Positions 43,293 to 51,428 of a DNA stretch of 64,000 nucleotides are shown here, piece by piece. Source of the stretch: Nostoc cf. commune SO-36 (GTDB lineage: Bacteria > Cyanobacteriota > Cyanobacteriia > Cyanobacteriales > Nostocaceae). The stretch is taken from contig NZ_AP025733.1 of NCBI RefSeq assembly GCF_023734775.1, positions 62,001-126,000 on the forward strand, read 5' to 3'. Within the stretch, counting starts at the first letter, position 1, and the number at the start of each line of letters is the position of its first letter. The notes beneath the pieces were generated by a model. The model did not search any database and was not told where the DNA came from. It was given only the letters and a program-made list of their open reading frames with translations. The position numbers and the translations under genes were made by a program.

Positions 43293-43808
43293 TTACAGCT
43301 TTTTAGGTATAGGCTCTATCATCAATTTCTGCCCAACTTGAATATTACTAGCACCCGCTTTTAGTTCTAAAACCTGTGTCGCAGCGACACCGTAATAGAT
43401 TGGACAAGGATTTTTCATGCATGGTGGTGCATTGCGAATTATTGTTGTCACCAGATTATTTTTAAGGTATATGATGTCTAAGGGCACTTTGACTTGGTGC
43501 ATCCAAAAGGGTACATTATTATACTCTCGACCTAAGTTAAACAACATTCCGCGATCGCTCTCTAGATTATTTCTCCATTTGAGTCCTTTCTCTAGTTCTT
43601 GTGGTTTATTTGCCGCTTCTAAATAAAAAGTCTGGTTATTGATCGTAAGTTTATACTGAAGGGGCAATTTTTGAGGGCGAGTTTCTATATAAGATACTAC
43701 TGCTGTGAACAAGATTACTGACATCCCAGCAAGTGGGCCAGCAATGTTTAGCATCTTAAAGCCAGCAACATACCAATCGACTTTCGATTGAAATTTCGGT
43801 ATTTGCAT
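43293..43808 (-). CDS. DUF192 family membrane-anchored protein
   Basis: Encodes 171 aa from the ATG at 43808, just beyond the stop of the AAA ATPase gene; the longer frame overlaps that gene by 83 nt and is less likely. One membrane helix (IAGPLAGMSVILFTAVVSYI) precedes a DUF192 domain: GLKWRNNLESDRGMLFNL, PFWMHQVKVPLDIIYL and ATQVLELKAG. In this family a conserved M-rich core forms a small beta barrel of unknown biochemical role, usually outside the cytoplasm. Its position between the AAA ATPase and the pilin gene suggests a transfer-related job, but nothing more can be said. Confidence 0.8.
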   Translation of the reverse strand: MQIPKFQSKVDWYVAGFKMLNIAGPLAGMSVILFTAVVSYIETRPQKLPLQYKLTINNQTFYLEAANKPQELEKGLKWRNNLESDRGMLFNLGREYNNVPFWMHQVKVPLDIIYLKNNLVTTIIRNAPPCMKNPCPIYYGVAATQVLELKAGASNIQVGQKLMIEPIPKKL

Positions 43809-43812
43809 AAAA

Positions 43813-45579
43813 TTAGTTACCAAAAATATCGACATCGCCCACGCTATATATTGATGAATCCACGGGGCTAGATGGTAATCCTTGCAAATCTGCAATATTA
43901 CGCATACTTTCTATTCGGTCAGCTTCACGTATTGCCAGGGGATTTACGTTTTTTCTTGATTCTAATAGTGCAGTTAGGGTAATTTCTAATGGCGGCAAAT
44001 CCTCTAGTGCTGGAGTATCTTCACCAAACAATTGACAGAATATTGAGATTGCTGCCTTTTCGACAATTGCCTGAATTTCTGCACCGACACAACGATGTGT
44101 CACCTTCAATAATCTCTGCCATTCTTCTGGGGTAAAGGCATCTTCACCGTTACAAAACCGCTTGTCAAATCTGGCTAAATGAATCCTAAATATTTCATGT
44201 CTCTCACCGTTATTTGGTAAGTCTATTTTGAATATTTCATCAAATCGCCCACTTCTGGTTAACTCTGGTGGTAGCCATTGGATATTGTTGGCTGAAGCAA
44301 TTATTAATACATCACTTGTTCTTTCCTGCATCCAGGTTAGCAACATCCCCCCTAGTCTTCGTGATAAATCATCATCACCTGCAAATCCTTTATCAAAGTC
44401 ATCTAGGTATAAGATTATACGGTTTATTCGGTCTACTAGTGCTAATAACTGTTTAAGCTTGTATTCTGCCATATTTCCATAACTGCGGAAATTACCCCAC
44501 TCCACGATTACTAAGGGTAATCCCAGTATTTGAGAACAAGCCTTGGCTGAGTGAGATTTACCTGTTCCGGGTGGGCCAATCAGTAAAACACCTTTTGGTA
44601 GCCGCAAGTTGTAAGACTTCGCCAACGGTGTCAAGAGCCGTTTGTATCTCTTAAATGCTGACTGCATTAATTCCAGTCCCCCCACTGAAATTGTCATCGG
44701 TTGCAGAAATTCCACATTGTAAACTCGTTTGAATAACTCGATTTTATAAGCAGAAACTTTTTTGACTAATTCACTGTTGTCAAAAATAGGGTGTTGGGGG
44801 TAGGGTCTTGGGTGTAGTGAAGACGGGGCTTGTACGAAGATGGTTGTTTGAGCTTTCTCTACACCCCACACCCCGCACCCCACACCCTGCCCCAAAGGGG
44901 CTTTGTCAATTGCTAGCGCACTTTTTACCCCTGTTTCAGTATCTGCCAAATACATCCCTACACAAGTATTCGCTATTTGATTAATTTGGGCTTGTGTAAT
45001 TGAGTCGGGTAATATTTTTGGCAAATAATCGCTAATTTCCTCAACTGTGGGTAGCTCTTGAGTAATTGTCGGTATTAGACCTGCTATATCTGACTTGAGG
45101 CTTGCGTTTGACCCCAGCAACAAAGCTGTTTTACCGGAGTTATCATTGTAAAGCTTAATGTTAATCAGGGCTGACTTAATCCATTCTGCTGTCAGGAAGA
45201 AATCTGCATCCGTCGCCCCTTGCCCTAGCCACGGGTATATCCCTTCCAAAATCAACATCCCTTGCAACTGGGTTGTCTTCCAAAACCGCAAAATTTCAAA
45301 GGAATCTTCGCGTACAACTTTAAAAGCGATTCTTTTGTACTTTTTAATTTCTGAGAATGCCAATCCCGAATTACTCATTAATAACTGGTACAATTTGTCA
45401 TCCTCTAACATCCAGATATAACAATTAATCCCAAGATTAATGCATTCTTTAGTTAAGTTTTCGAGTAAGCTTATCCTCTCCTGCAATGGAGATTCCACTG
45501 CTATTAAGGGATTATTTTGTTCGCGTAAAGAAAATATTCTTTTTATCAGTTCTGAACTCATAGGTAAATTATTGAGCAT
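43813..45579 (-). CDS. Ycf46-like AAA+ ATPase
   Basis: Encodes 588 aa from the ATG at 45579. The frame is open to 45669 via a GTG, and no start has a clear ribosome site. The N-terminal ~230 residues have the Ycf46 type (LIKRIFSLREQNNPLIAVES). The AAA domain has Walker A GPPGTGKS, Walker B ILYLDDFDKG, sensor VLIIASANNI and the arginine finger region ELTRSGRFDE. A proline-rich 35-residue insert before the AAA domain is encoded by an inverted repeat at 44789-44893. Such ATPases remodel protein complexes. A role in assembling or disassembling the transfer apparatus is suggested by position. Confidence 0.8.
   Translation of the reverse strand: MLNNLPMSSELIKRIFSLREQNNPLIAVESPLQERISLLENLTKECINLGINCYIWMLEDDKLYQLLMSNSGLAFSEIKKYKRIAFKVVREDSFEILRFWKTTQLQGMLILEGIYPWLGQGATDADFFLTAEWIKSALINIKLYNDNSGKTALLLGSNASLKSDIAGLIPTITQELPTVEEISDYLPKILPDSITQAQINQIANTCVGMYLADTETGVKSALAIDKAPLGQGVGCGVWGVEKAQTTIFVQAPSSLHPRPYPQHPIFDNSELVKKVSAYKIELFKRVYNVEFLQPMTISVGGLELMQSAFKRYKRLLTPLAKSYNLRLPKGVLLIGPPGTGKSHSAKACSQILGLPLVIVEWGNFRSYGNMAEYKLKQLLALVDRINRIILYLDDFDKGFAGDDDLSRRLGGMLLTWMQERTSDVLIIASANNIQWLPPELTRSGRFDEIFKIDLPNNGERHEIFRIHLARFDKRFCNGEDAFTPEEWQRLLKVTHRCVGAEIQAIVEKAAISIFCQLFGEDTPALEDLPPLEITLTALLESRKNVNPLAIREADRIESMRNIADLQGLPSSPVDSSIYSVGDVDIFGN
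44789..44893. repeat. G/C-rich inverted repeat inside the AAA ATPase gene
   Basis: A G-rich arm (GGGTGTTGGGGGTAGGG..., 44789-44817) and a complementary C-rich arm (CTACACCCCACACCCCGCAC..., 44859-44893) flank about 40 bp. The same arm type forms the core of the intergenic MITE at 51182-51362. Here the segment is translated in frame as a Gly/Pro-rich linker. Confidence 0.8.
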
Positions 45580-45686
45580 CAAACTGATAATAAAGGCTGA
45601 CTCACTTTCTACTGACAGTCTGAAGTACCCAAATCTCTCATACTTTTGGCCATTATTTTTTATTCGCACTCAGGCAGCAATTGCCA

Positions 45687-47411
45687 CTAAAGACTCAAAT
45701 CTGCCTCTGACTTACGCTGTTGTTGCTGTTGTTGCTGTAGGGACTTTTCAAGTAACAGATCCTGATTCCAAGAGACTGTTTTGGGTCTAGCGCGTCTAAC
45801 CTGGGGCAGTAATTTCTTAACAGCTAGTGCCGTGGCTTCCCCGAATTCATCGGAGTTGAACGCTGTTTTGATTTGAGAAATATCCTCTAATCGCTCCACT
45901 GGTGTACTTTTGGGGTCAGCAAGTGCCATGTACAGTGTTCGCTGTTTTGGTATTGACCCAGTTTTGGAATATTCCAACATTGCGTATGAGAAAGCATCAA
46001 TCGTTGAGGAACAAAGTACCACTTTTTCTACTTTGCTCGTTCCTCGCTCCCCCAACTGGAAATGGAACCAACTGTTTGTGCGATCGCTTCCAATTGCCAA
46101 GCCCTTAAATTCACTTCCCTCAAGGTAAGCCCCTTTAACTTGTTGGTTTAAATCTCGCATTACAAACACTGCATTTTGCTTAGAGTCAGCGTAAATCAAC
46201 CCCGATTGATGAAATCCGTGTACAAAGTTTGATGGTAGCCCGCACAAGTGAGTCAAGTAATCATGTACTCCAAGCCACTTGCTTTTATCCTCAACTGGTG
46301 GGACAAACTTGGGGGTTGGTTCGGTTTGAAGAATATCTGCTGTTTGTTTCTTGACTGCTGCGATCGCTGCTCGTTCTGCCCCCTGAAGTCCAAATCTCTC
46401 ATTCAGCCACGCCAAACCCTGCCGCAAATTGTAATTGTTCACCTGAATTACTAAGTCAATTGCCCCACCCCCCTTTTCTACTCCTGGGGAGGCGGACTGA
46501 AATTTATCCCCATTTATATTAATGATGTGGCCATGACCTACCCAAGAGTTAGATTGGCTGGATTCTAAGTCTAAACCCAACTCCCAAGCTACATCCTCCA
46601 AGGCTAAGTCACGCAACTGCTGAGTTTGTTGTCGATATTTTTCTTTCTCTTTCTCTAATTGGGCAAGGCGTTGTTGAAGCAGTTCATTAGCTTGAGCCAG
46701 GGAAGTAGCTGTTGCTTCCATTTCTTGAAGTTGTCGGGCTGCCCTGTCTCGATCTGCGGCTTTGGCTTTGATTTGCTCCAAACTCAACTCTGAGACTTCC
46801 AGGTTCCGTCCCGTTTCTACTATCCGGTAAAAATCCTTTATATCCTCGTGCTTGGCTCTGGAACCCTTCAACCCCCTCTCCAAGCCAATCAGCCGCATCG
46901 TTTCATAGTACGAGTCCTGAAATGCCTGGATTTTCTGCCGCCCATTGAAAAAGTGATTACACCGTAGCTGACCCCGGTCATCCACTGGCACAAAGTAAGC
47001 ATGAATATGTGGCGTGACTTCATCTAAATGTAATTCTGCCCTGACTATCCGCGAACCGTATTCCTCAGACAACCATTGGTGCGTCGCTTCTAGCCAAACA
47101 TCTAACTTATTCTGCTCATAATACCCTGCCTGATTTGGACATGAAGCACGAAAGTAACTTGGCGATGCACTCAGCAACATCTCCACGCAATAAACCCCGT
47201 CAGTCCTTATCTTCCTGTGTTGCGGAGCCTCATTTATCTTTGCCATCACCAAATCTTCTAACCTTGATTCGGGATCGTTGCTGCCTATAAACCTAATATT
47301 TTCTACCGACAAATCAGCGTTCGGTGTCTCCCTCTCACGAGATGTGTGAGATGCGCTACTCCCTATATCCTTCTGCTTTAATTTTTTTAAACGAGCGATC
47401 GCATACGCCAT
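45687..47411 (-). CDS. MOBV relaxase with C-terminal primase-like (DUF3991/Toprim) region
   Basis: Encodes 574 aa. Residues 1-215 are a MOBV (Mob/Pre) relaxase: the start MAYAIARLKKL, the metal site H128-L-D130-E..PH135-I-H137, and the following FNGRQKIQAFQDSYYE. A coiled-coil linker lies at ~225-275. From ~285 on there is a DUF3991-type zinc-free primase-like domain (GGAIDLVIQVNNYNLRQGLAWL; VHDYLTHLCGLPSNFV...GLIYAD...AVFVMRD) and a Toprim-like end (VVLCSSTIDAFSYAML). The usual Toprim glutamate is not obvious. The C-terminus has a run of eight Gln. It nicks oriT and may prime the transferred strand in the recipient. The inverted repeat upstream is a candidate oriT. Confidence 0.85.
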   Translation of the reverse strand: MAYAIARLKKLKQKDIGSSASHTSRERETPNADLSVENIRFIGSNDPESRLEDLVMAKINEAPQHRKIRTDGVYCVEMLLSASPSYFRASCPNQAGYYEQNKLDVWLEATHQWLSEEYGSRIVRAELHLDEVTPHIHAYFVPVDDRGQLRCNHFFNGRQKIQAFQDSYYETMRLIGLERGLKGSRAKHEDIKDFYRIVETGRNLEVSELSLEQIKAKAADRDRAARQLQEMEATATSLAQANELLQQRLAQLEKEKEKYRQQTQQLRDLALEDVAWELGLDLESSQSNSWVGHGHIININGDKFQSASPGVEKGGGAIDLVIQVNNYNLRQGLAWLNERFGLQGAERAAIAAVKKQTADILQTEPTPKFVPPVEDKSKWLGVHDYLTHLCGLPSNFVHGFHQSGLIYADSKQNAVFVMRDLNQQVKGAYLEGSEFKGLAIGSDRTNSWFHFQLGERGTSKVEKVVLCSSTIDAFSYAMLEYSKTGSIPKQRTLYMALADPKSTPVERLEDISQIKTAFNSDEFGEATALAVKKLLPQVRRARPKTVSWNQDLLLEKSLQQQQQQQRKSEADLSL

Positions 47412-47535
47412 TCCCGCCCACCTTTTTTTCTCCCATCAACAATATTTCACCTGATAACTAAAATTATTTTTTAGGCTCACTGAGTATTTTTACTCAGGCT
47501 TTAAAATGGCATTTTTCCCAAATCAAGAATAGCAA

Positions 47536-47562
47536 AAATAAACGTACTAGGTACGTTTATTT
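47536..47562. promoter_or_regulatory. 12-bp perfect palindrome, oriT or operator candidate
   Basis: AAATAAACGTAC and GTACGTTTATTT pair perfectly around TAG, 125 bp upstream of the MOBV relaxase start. MOBV relaxases nick next to inverted repeats located just upstream of their gene, so this is the best oriT candidate in the window. A repressor operator for the divergent relaxase and partition operons is the alternative. Confidence 0.5.
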
Positions 47563-47600
47563 AGAGGCGGCTGATTTGCTAATTTACCCCTAGCGTGGAA

Positions 47601-47726
47601 GCCGTCAACAGTGCCGTCAATAGTGCCGTCATGACAACCACTTTCAAATTTGCTAATGAATTGTTCAGAACGCGATTTTGACGGCATAAAGCCGTCAACA
47701 GTGCCGTCAATAGTGCCGTCATCAAG
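47601..47726. repeat. Two sets of three 12-bp iterons (parC/oriT candidate)
   Basis: GCCGTCAACAGT, GCCGTCAATAGT and GCCGTCAT.... follow each other at 47601-47636 and again at 47691-47726, exactly 90 bp apart. A reversed GACGGC at 47680-47685 forms a stem with the second set. Iterons of 11-12 bp upstream of a parM operon are the usual binding sites for ParR, so this looks like the plasmid centromere and promoter of the operon. Confidence 0.65.
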
Positions 47727-47874
47727 ACCACGTTTTTAAGTATACATTTTCTGTACTTAAATAGAAATTAGAAAGACTTGTTCTTTAGTGATTATTCAGC
47801 TAAATATTAGATAATTAGTGAATAGGATATTCGACGAACGAATTCCAAAGCAATTAAAAGTTTTTACAACCAAC

Positions 47875-48369
47875 ATGAGCGAGACAAGAGTTTCCATTAG
47901 ACGCTCTAATGATAGTTTGGAAGGTAAAGTAATTAATTACCTCAAGTCGAATCCCCTCTATTTAGATAAAGAGCATCCAGAACTAATTACTTCCACACTC
48001 CTTAAACATTGGCTACCATTAGCTTTATATTCCCAAGGGGTAGTGGGAGAAGAATTAAGGCAGGTTGCTATTTGGGCAATCAATGAATTAGAAGCCCAAG
48101 CCTCTGCCATCCGTGAGATTTGCAGTTTAGGTTCTGTTGTTTCTCCTATTTCTACGCAACTGCCTACTACTGTCCCAGTTGCTCCCCCACAGACAACACC
48201 TGTAATAGACGCAGCCCCAGTTTCTCTATCCAATGAGGATTCGTACTCATCCCAAGTTGAAACCGAAATGCCAACTGAAGATGAAGACGAGCAATTGATG
48301 GATTTGGAATTGACCGAAGAGATGATCCAAGCCAATAAAGCCTTTAGTGTCGAACCAGCACAAATTTAG
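47875..48369 (+). CDS. ParR-like partition adaptor
   Basis: Encodes 164 aa from the ATG at 47875. A GTG at 47818 would add 19 residues, but neither start has a good ribosome site. The first ~90 residues (ETRVSIRRSNDSLEGKVINYL, HWLPLALYSQG) have the strand-plus-helices plan of ribbon-helix-helix ParR proteins. The C-terminal half is acidic and disordered (TEDEDEQLMDLELTEEM), as expected for the part that binds the ParM filament. It lies between the iterons and the ParM-like gene. Usually parM comes first, so the order here is reversed. Confidence 0.6.
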   Translation: MSETRVSIRRSNDSLEGKVINYLKSNPLYLDKEHPELITSTLLKHWLPLALYSQGVVGEELRQVAIWAINELEAQASAIREICSLGSVVSPISTQLPTTVPVAPPQTTPVIDAAPVSLSNEDSYSSQVETEMPTEDEDEQLMDLELTEEMIQANKAFSVEPAQI

Positions 48370-48376
48370 GAAAAAA

Positions 48377-49621
48377 ATGAACATTCCCAATTCCTCCCAA
48401 GTCAAACCTGGGATTAAGTTAGTTTTGTCCTGTGATTTGGGTGGTAGCCAAGTCAAAGCGATTGCTCAAATTTACCCTGATGGCATTCCCTGTGTACTGG
48501 CGATGTCGCCGGAAATTGCAGATGTATCAATTGACTCGATTAACAGCTTTTCTGTACAAACTTTTCAAAACATTAGTACCTGGGTTGGCGTAGGTGATGA
48601 ATATTATGTCTTAGGTACAATTGCCAAAGAAGTCTTCGCTGGTAGTGCTGCACTTAGAGATAACAAATATCACTATGCCATTCCCAAGATTGCTGGTATT
48701 TTATCAATGGCTTACCAAAAGTTTGGTATAAACCATAATCATGTTGATGTTTTTATTCAAATCTTGTTACCGCCTGGGGAAGTCAATGATGCTCGTAATC
48801 TGACAACTTCCTTAAAACAAATTCTCAAACTTGGAGTACTCACACCTAATGGTCGTTTGAAGGGCAAGTTACGCAATTTTTGTGTTGCTGCTGAAGGTAG
48901 TGGCATTCTCACCTATCGTAGCCGTACTCTTGGCAAAACCTATATTCAAAAAAATGTTGGAATCCTTATGTTGGGCTATCGCAATGCTAGTTTTGCTCTT
49001 TCTGCTCAAGGTAATCCAGCTAAGAGCGAATCTACTGATTTAGGCATGAGTTGGGTAATCAATTCATTTGTTGAGCGTACTGCTGTTGGTTTGTCGAAAA
49101 ATGATTCACGTTTAGTCACAGCAATCCTCGCAGCAGCCAAGGGCAACTTTGATGCTTTTCGTCCCTTGTCCCGCAAAGCCACACCTGAAGGTGTCCAATT
49201 TGATTTAAATTTATTTCAAAAAGTTCTCCCCTCAATTCGTGATGAGTACTGCCGCGCTCTTGTTCGCTGGATTAGAAATATTGCTGTCCTAGATGAAATT
49301 CTCATTTGTGGCGGGACTGCTGAGTATGTCAAAAAAGAATTAACTGACCACTTCCACAAAGAAGCTACTCCCATTGTTTGGAATGGCGGTGTACAATTCC
49401 CTGCTCCTCTTGATACTAAGGGTCTTGGTGAGCGCGTTGCTGATGTTTGGACGGCGCACATTACTTATATATTGATGCTAGACAAGAACTTTGCTTATGA
49501 CCGCAAACAAGATTTAGTCCCTGACCCCAATAAACCACGCCCCTCTATCCCTACCTCTGGTCTTGCCCAACTCCGTGAATATGCCAAAAAACGTGAGGCT
49601 GAACAACCTTTAAACAGTTGA
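48377..49621 (+). CDS. parM: ParM/StbA-like actin-type ATPase
   Basis: Encodes 414 aa from the ATG at 48377, chosen because TTAGGA sits 6 nt upstream; a 10-codon longer frame overlaps the previous gene. Actin-fold landmarks: phosphate-1 LSCDLGGSQVKAI near residue 20, a central region GILMLGYRNASFAL, and an adenosine motif ILICGGTAEYV near residue 315. It would form filaments that push plasmid copies apart, with the ParR-like protein and the upstream iterons completing the system. A hairpin containing two HIP1 octamers follows as terminator. Confidence 0.8.
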   Translation: MNIPNSSQVKPGIKLVLSCDLGGSQVKAIAQIYPDGIPCVLAMSPEIADVSIDSINSFSVQTFQNISTWVGVGDEYYVLGTIAKEVFAGSAALRDNKYHYAIPKIAGILSMAYQKFGINHNHVDVFIQILLPPGEVNDARNLTTSLKQILKLGVLTPNGRLKGKLRNFCVAAEGSGILTYRSRTLGKTYIQKNVGILMLGYRNASFALSAQGNPAKSESTDLGMSWVINSFVERTAVGLSKNDSRLVTAILAAAKGNFDAFRPLSRKATPEGVQFDLNLFQKVLPSIRDEYCRALVRWIRNIAVLDEILICGGTAEYVKKELTDHFHKEATPIVWNGGVQFPAPLDTKGLGERVADVWTAHITYILMLDKNFAYDRKQDLVPDPNKPRPSIPTSGLAQLREYAKKREAEQPLNS

Positions 49622-49632
49622 AAAATTTGAAG

Positions 49633-49675
49633 TGCGATCGCTCAGATATGGTTTTGTACCACAAGAGCGATCGCA
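49633..49675. terminator. HIP1-containing hairpin between convergent genes
   Basis: TGCGATCGCTC and GAGCGATCGCA pair over 11 bp around a 21-nt loop. It sits exactly between the 3' ends of the ParM-like gene and the P63C gene and probably stops transcription both ways. Both arms contain GCGATCGC. Confidence 0.65.
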
Positions 49676-49688
49676 TGATTCAAGCTAA

Positions 49689-50495
49689 CTATTTAATATC
49701 CCAGCCATCAAACAGATTCGGTTGATCTACCCCATACTGTCGCTGCACCAGCCGCCTCAGTTCTGCTACCGAATTGGCTGACTTCATTAAAATCAGCACT
49801 GATGTGACATGTGGGGATAATCTCTCCTTTGTTTCATGAGAAAGCATTTGATGTATTTTGTACTTCCTTCGCCCACTTGCAAGAACGGGATTAACAGTGT
49901 CGAGCTTGGCTTTTTCCTCTGGTGTCATCCAACTATAAATGAATTCCCAATAGTACAAGCCATTTTTAATGTGCTTTTTGTGCAGCTTACTGATCCGAGC
50001 CAAATTCTCTTCAAACTCAGCCTCAAACATCTTTGTCCACGGGCAAGGTGTAGAGAGAATGCGGCAATCATCTATCCGGCGTTGCTCAACTGTGCGTTGC
50101 TCACCCCAGACTTGCTCGAATCTACTCGTGAGTGAGTCCTCAGCAAGTGCATCAATCAACCTTTGAGCTTGTAGGTTTCCTTTCGTGTCGAAATACCGCC
50201 AAATGATTCTAACATCATTTATTGATATCGTTTCAGCACGAGTTCCTACACCATTAACAGTATATTCCGCAGGGAGTGTAACATGATTTAAGCCTTGCTG
50301 TGTAAGCTTTTCATTCAGTTTAGGTGACTTCAAAGGTAACATGATTAACCAGTTACGATTTATACCTATAATTGAAAGAATTTGATTTTGAGACATCCGG
50401 TACTCTTTCGTCTCAACAATTCTGATTGCGTCAAACCGATAGTTGCCGATGTACACCTCAACTGCTTGGGCTGCGGCAAAATTTTTCTTAGCCAT
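49689..50495 (-). CDS. P63C-domain-like protein
   Basis: Encodes 268 aa. The C-terminal part (LHKKHIKNGLYYWEFIYSWM, EKAKLDTVNP, then RKYKIHQMLS, LSPHVTSVLILMKSA and QYGVDQPNLFD) follows the P63C domain seen in phage and plasmid proteins with antirepressor-like starts. The N-terminal part (VEVYIGNYRFDAIRIVETKEYRMSQNQILSIIGI) looks like a BRO-like helix-turn-helix. Such proteins bind DNA in regulatory roles. It converges on parM and is divergent from the EF-hand-like small protein gene, with 83 bp between them. Confidence 0.6.
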   Translation of the reverse strand: MAKKNFAAAQAVEVYIGNYRFDAIRIVETKEYRMSQNQILSIIGINRNWLIMLPLKSPKLNEKLTQQGLNHVTLPAEYTVNGVGTRAETISINDVRIIWRYFDTKGNLQAQRLIDALAEDSLTSRFEQVWGEQRTVEQRRIDDCRILSTPCPWTKMFEAEFEENLARISKLHKKHIKNGLYYWEFIYSWMTPEEKAKLDTVNPVLASGRRKYKIHQMLSHETKERLSPHVTSVLILMKSANSVAELRRLVQRQYGVDQPNLFDGWDIK

Positions 50496-50578
50496 GATTA
50501 GCTGTGCGAGATTTTCATCAATTCTTCGCGCAGCGCTGAATTCAACTATTAAATTGCTCCATCACGACTCATAAATAT

Positions 50579-50998
50579 ATGAATAACGACCAAGAACTTT
50601 ACACCCAACAGCTAGCTCAATTTGCTGCATCTCAAAGTTTTGATGAACGTTCAGTGGAATTTTTTGATGACGTTTGGCAAGAAGCCGGAGTTAAAGACAT
50701 TACCAAAATGACTACTGCTGACGCTAAGTGTGTATTGCAAGTCTTGGGTGAGAGTGAAGCATCACCAGAATTTACTAAAGCTCTACTAGCACAAGCCATA
50801 ACAGCAGGAATGCCTAAACACGTTGCGGGATATATCTTGGAGAGTGATACTGACGGGGATGGACGCACACTTGCACAAGAAATTTTCAATGACGGGACAA
50901 GTCCGTTTCAATCCAATCAACCATCAGTATTTGCCTCCCAACAAAGCCAGCCTCAATTCTCTAGTGAAGAAGATGAAGACATGGAGATCCAAATTTAG
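50579..50998 (+). CDS. Small acidic protein with an EF-hand-like loop
   Basis: Encodes 139 aa. Residues 90-101 read DTDGDGRTLAQE, with Asp at loop positions 1, 3 and 5, Gly at 6 and Glu at 12. This is a canonical 12-residue calcium-binding loop. The preceding helices (residues 20-85) are alpha-rich. The tail is Gln/Ser/Glu-rich and ends DEDMEIQI. No family is recognised. It could sense calcium or be a structural metal site. It precedes a repeat-filled 430-bp gap. Confidence 0.55.
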   Translation: MNNDQELYTQQLAQFAASQSFDERSVEFFDDVWQEAGVKDITKMTTADAKCVLQVLGESEASPEFTKALLAQAITAGMPKHVAGYILESDTDGDGRTLAQEIFNDGTSPFQSNQPSVFASQQSQPQFSSEEDEDMEIQI

Positions 50999-51171
50999 CC
51001 AAAAGTACGATTTTTTTGTAGACTCCTGGTTATTGATTTTTTGGGAGTAGAAGACCTAAACTTTGGCTTATTCGTTAGCGTTTCACATGCTCTAAAGGTG
51101 TAGCTCTTATGAAGAAGATTCAGGGGGAAAGGAAAAAGGGTTAGGGAGAAAGGGATGAAATTTTCCCTTTA

Positions 51172-51372
51172 GCCTTTCCCCGAATGGCACTAAGAAAAGC
51201 TGAAACCTTCTCAGGGCAGGGTGTAGGGGGTAGGGTGTAGGGTGTAGTTTTAAGACAATTAAATTTTAGTTGCGTCAAGGAGTTCAAAATCTTCTTAATT
51301 CCCCACACCCCACACCCAAAAGCCAGCTATATCATGGCTTTGCGCTTAACTTAGTGCCATTCGCCTTTCCCC
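51172..51372. mobile_element. 181-bp MITE with 13-bp terminal inverted repeats and 10-bp target duplication
   Basis: The element spans 51182-51362. Its ends are GAATGGCACTAAG and the exact complement CTTAGTGCCATTC, with looser similarity continuing inward. It is flanked by the direct repeat GCCTTTCCCC at 51172-51181 and 51363-51372, a target duplication of the length made by IS4-type transposases. The interior holds G-rich (AGGGTGTAGGGGGTAGGG) and C-rich (CCCCACACCCCACACCC) arms. No ORF. It inserted into an older purine/pyrimidine-rich repeat (51122-51420). Confidence 0.8.
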
Positions 51373-51428
51373 TTTTCCCTTCTTCTAAATATTTGTTCTA
51401 CACCTTTTTCCAACTTTGAACTAAAGCT

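Noticed and set aside
47601-47726. CRISPR array
   Set aside because: The repeats are 12-bp iterons in direct tandem without spacers of uniform length, so they are not CRISPR repeats. No cas genes are in the window.
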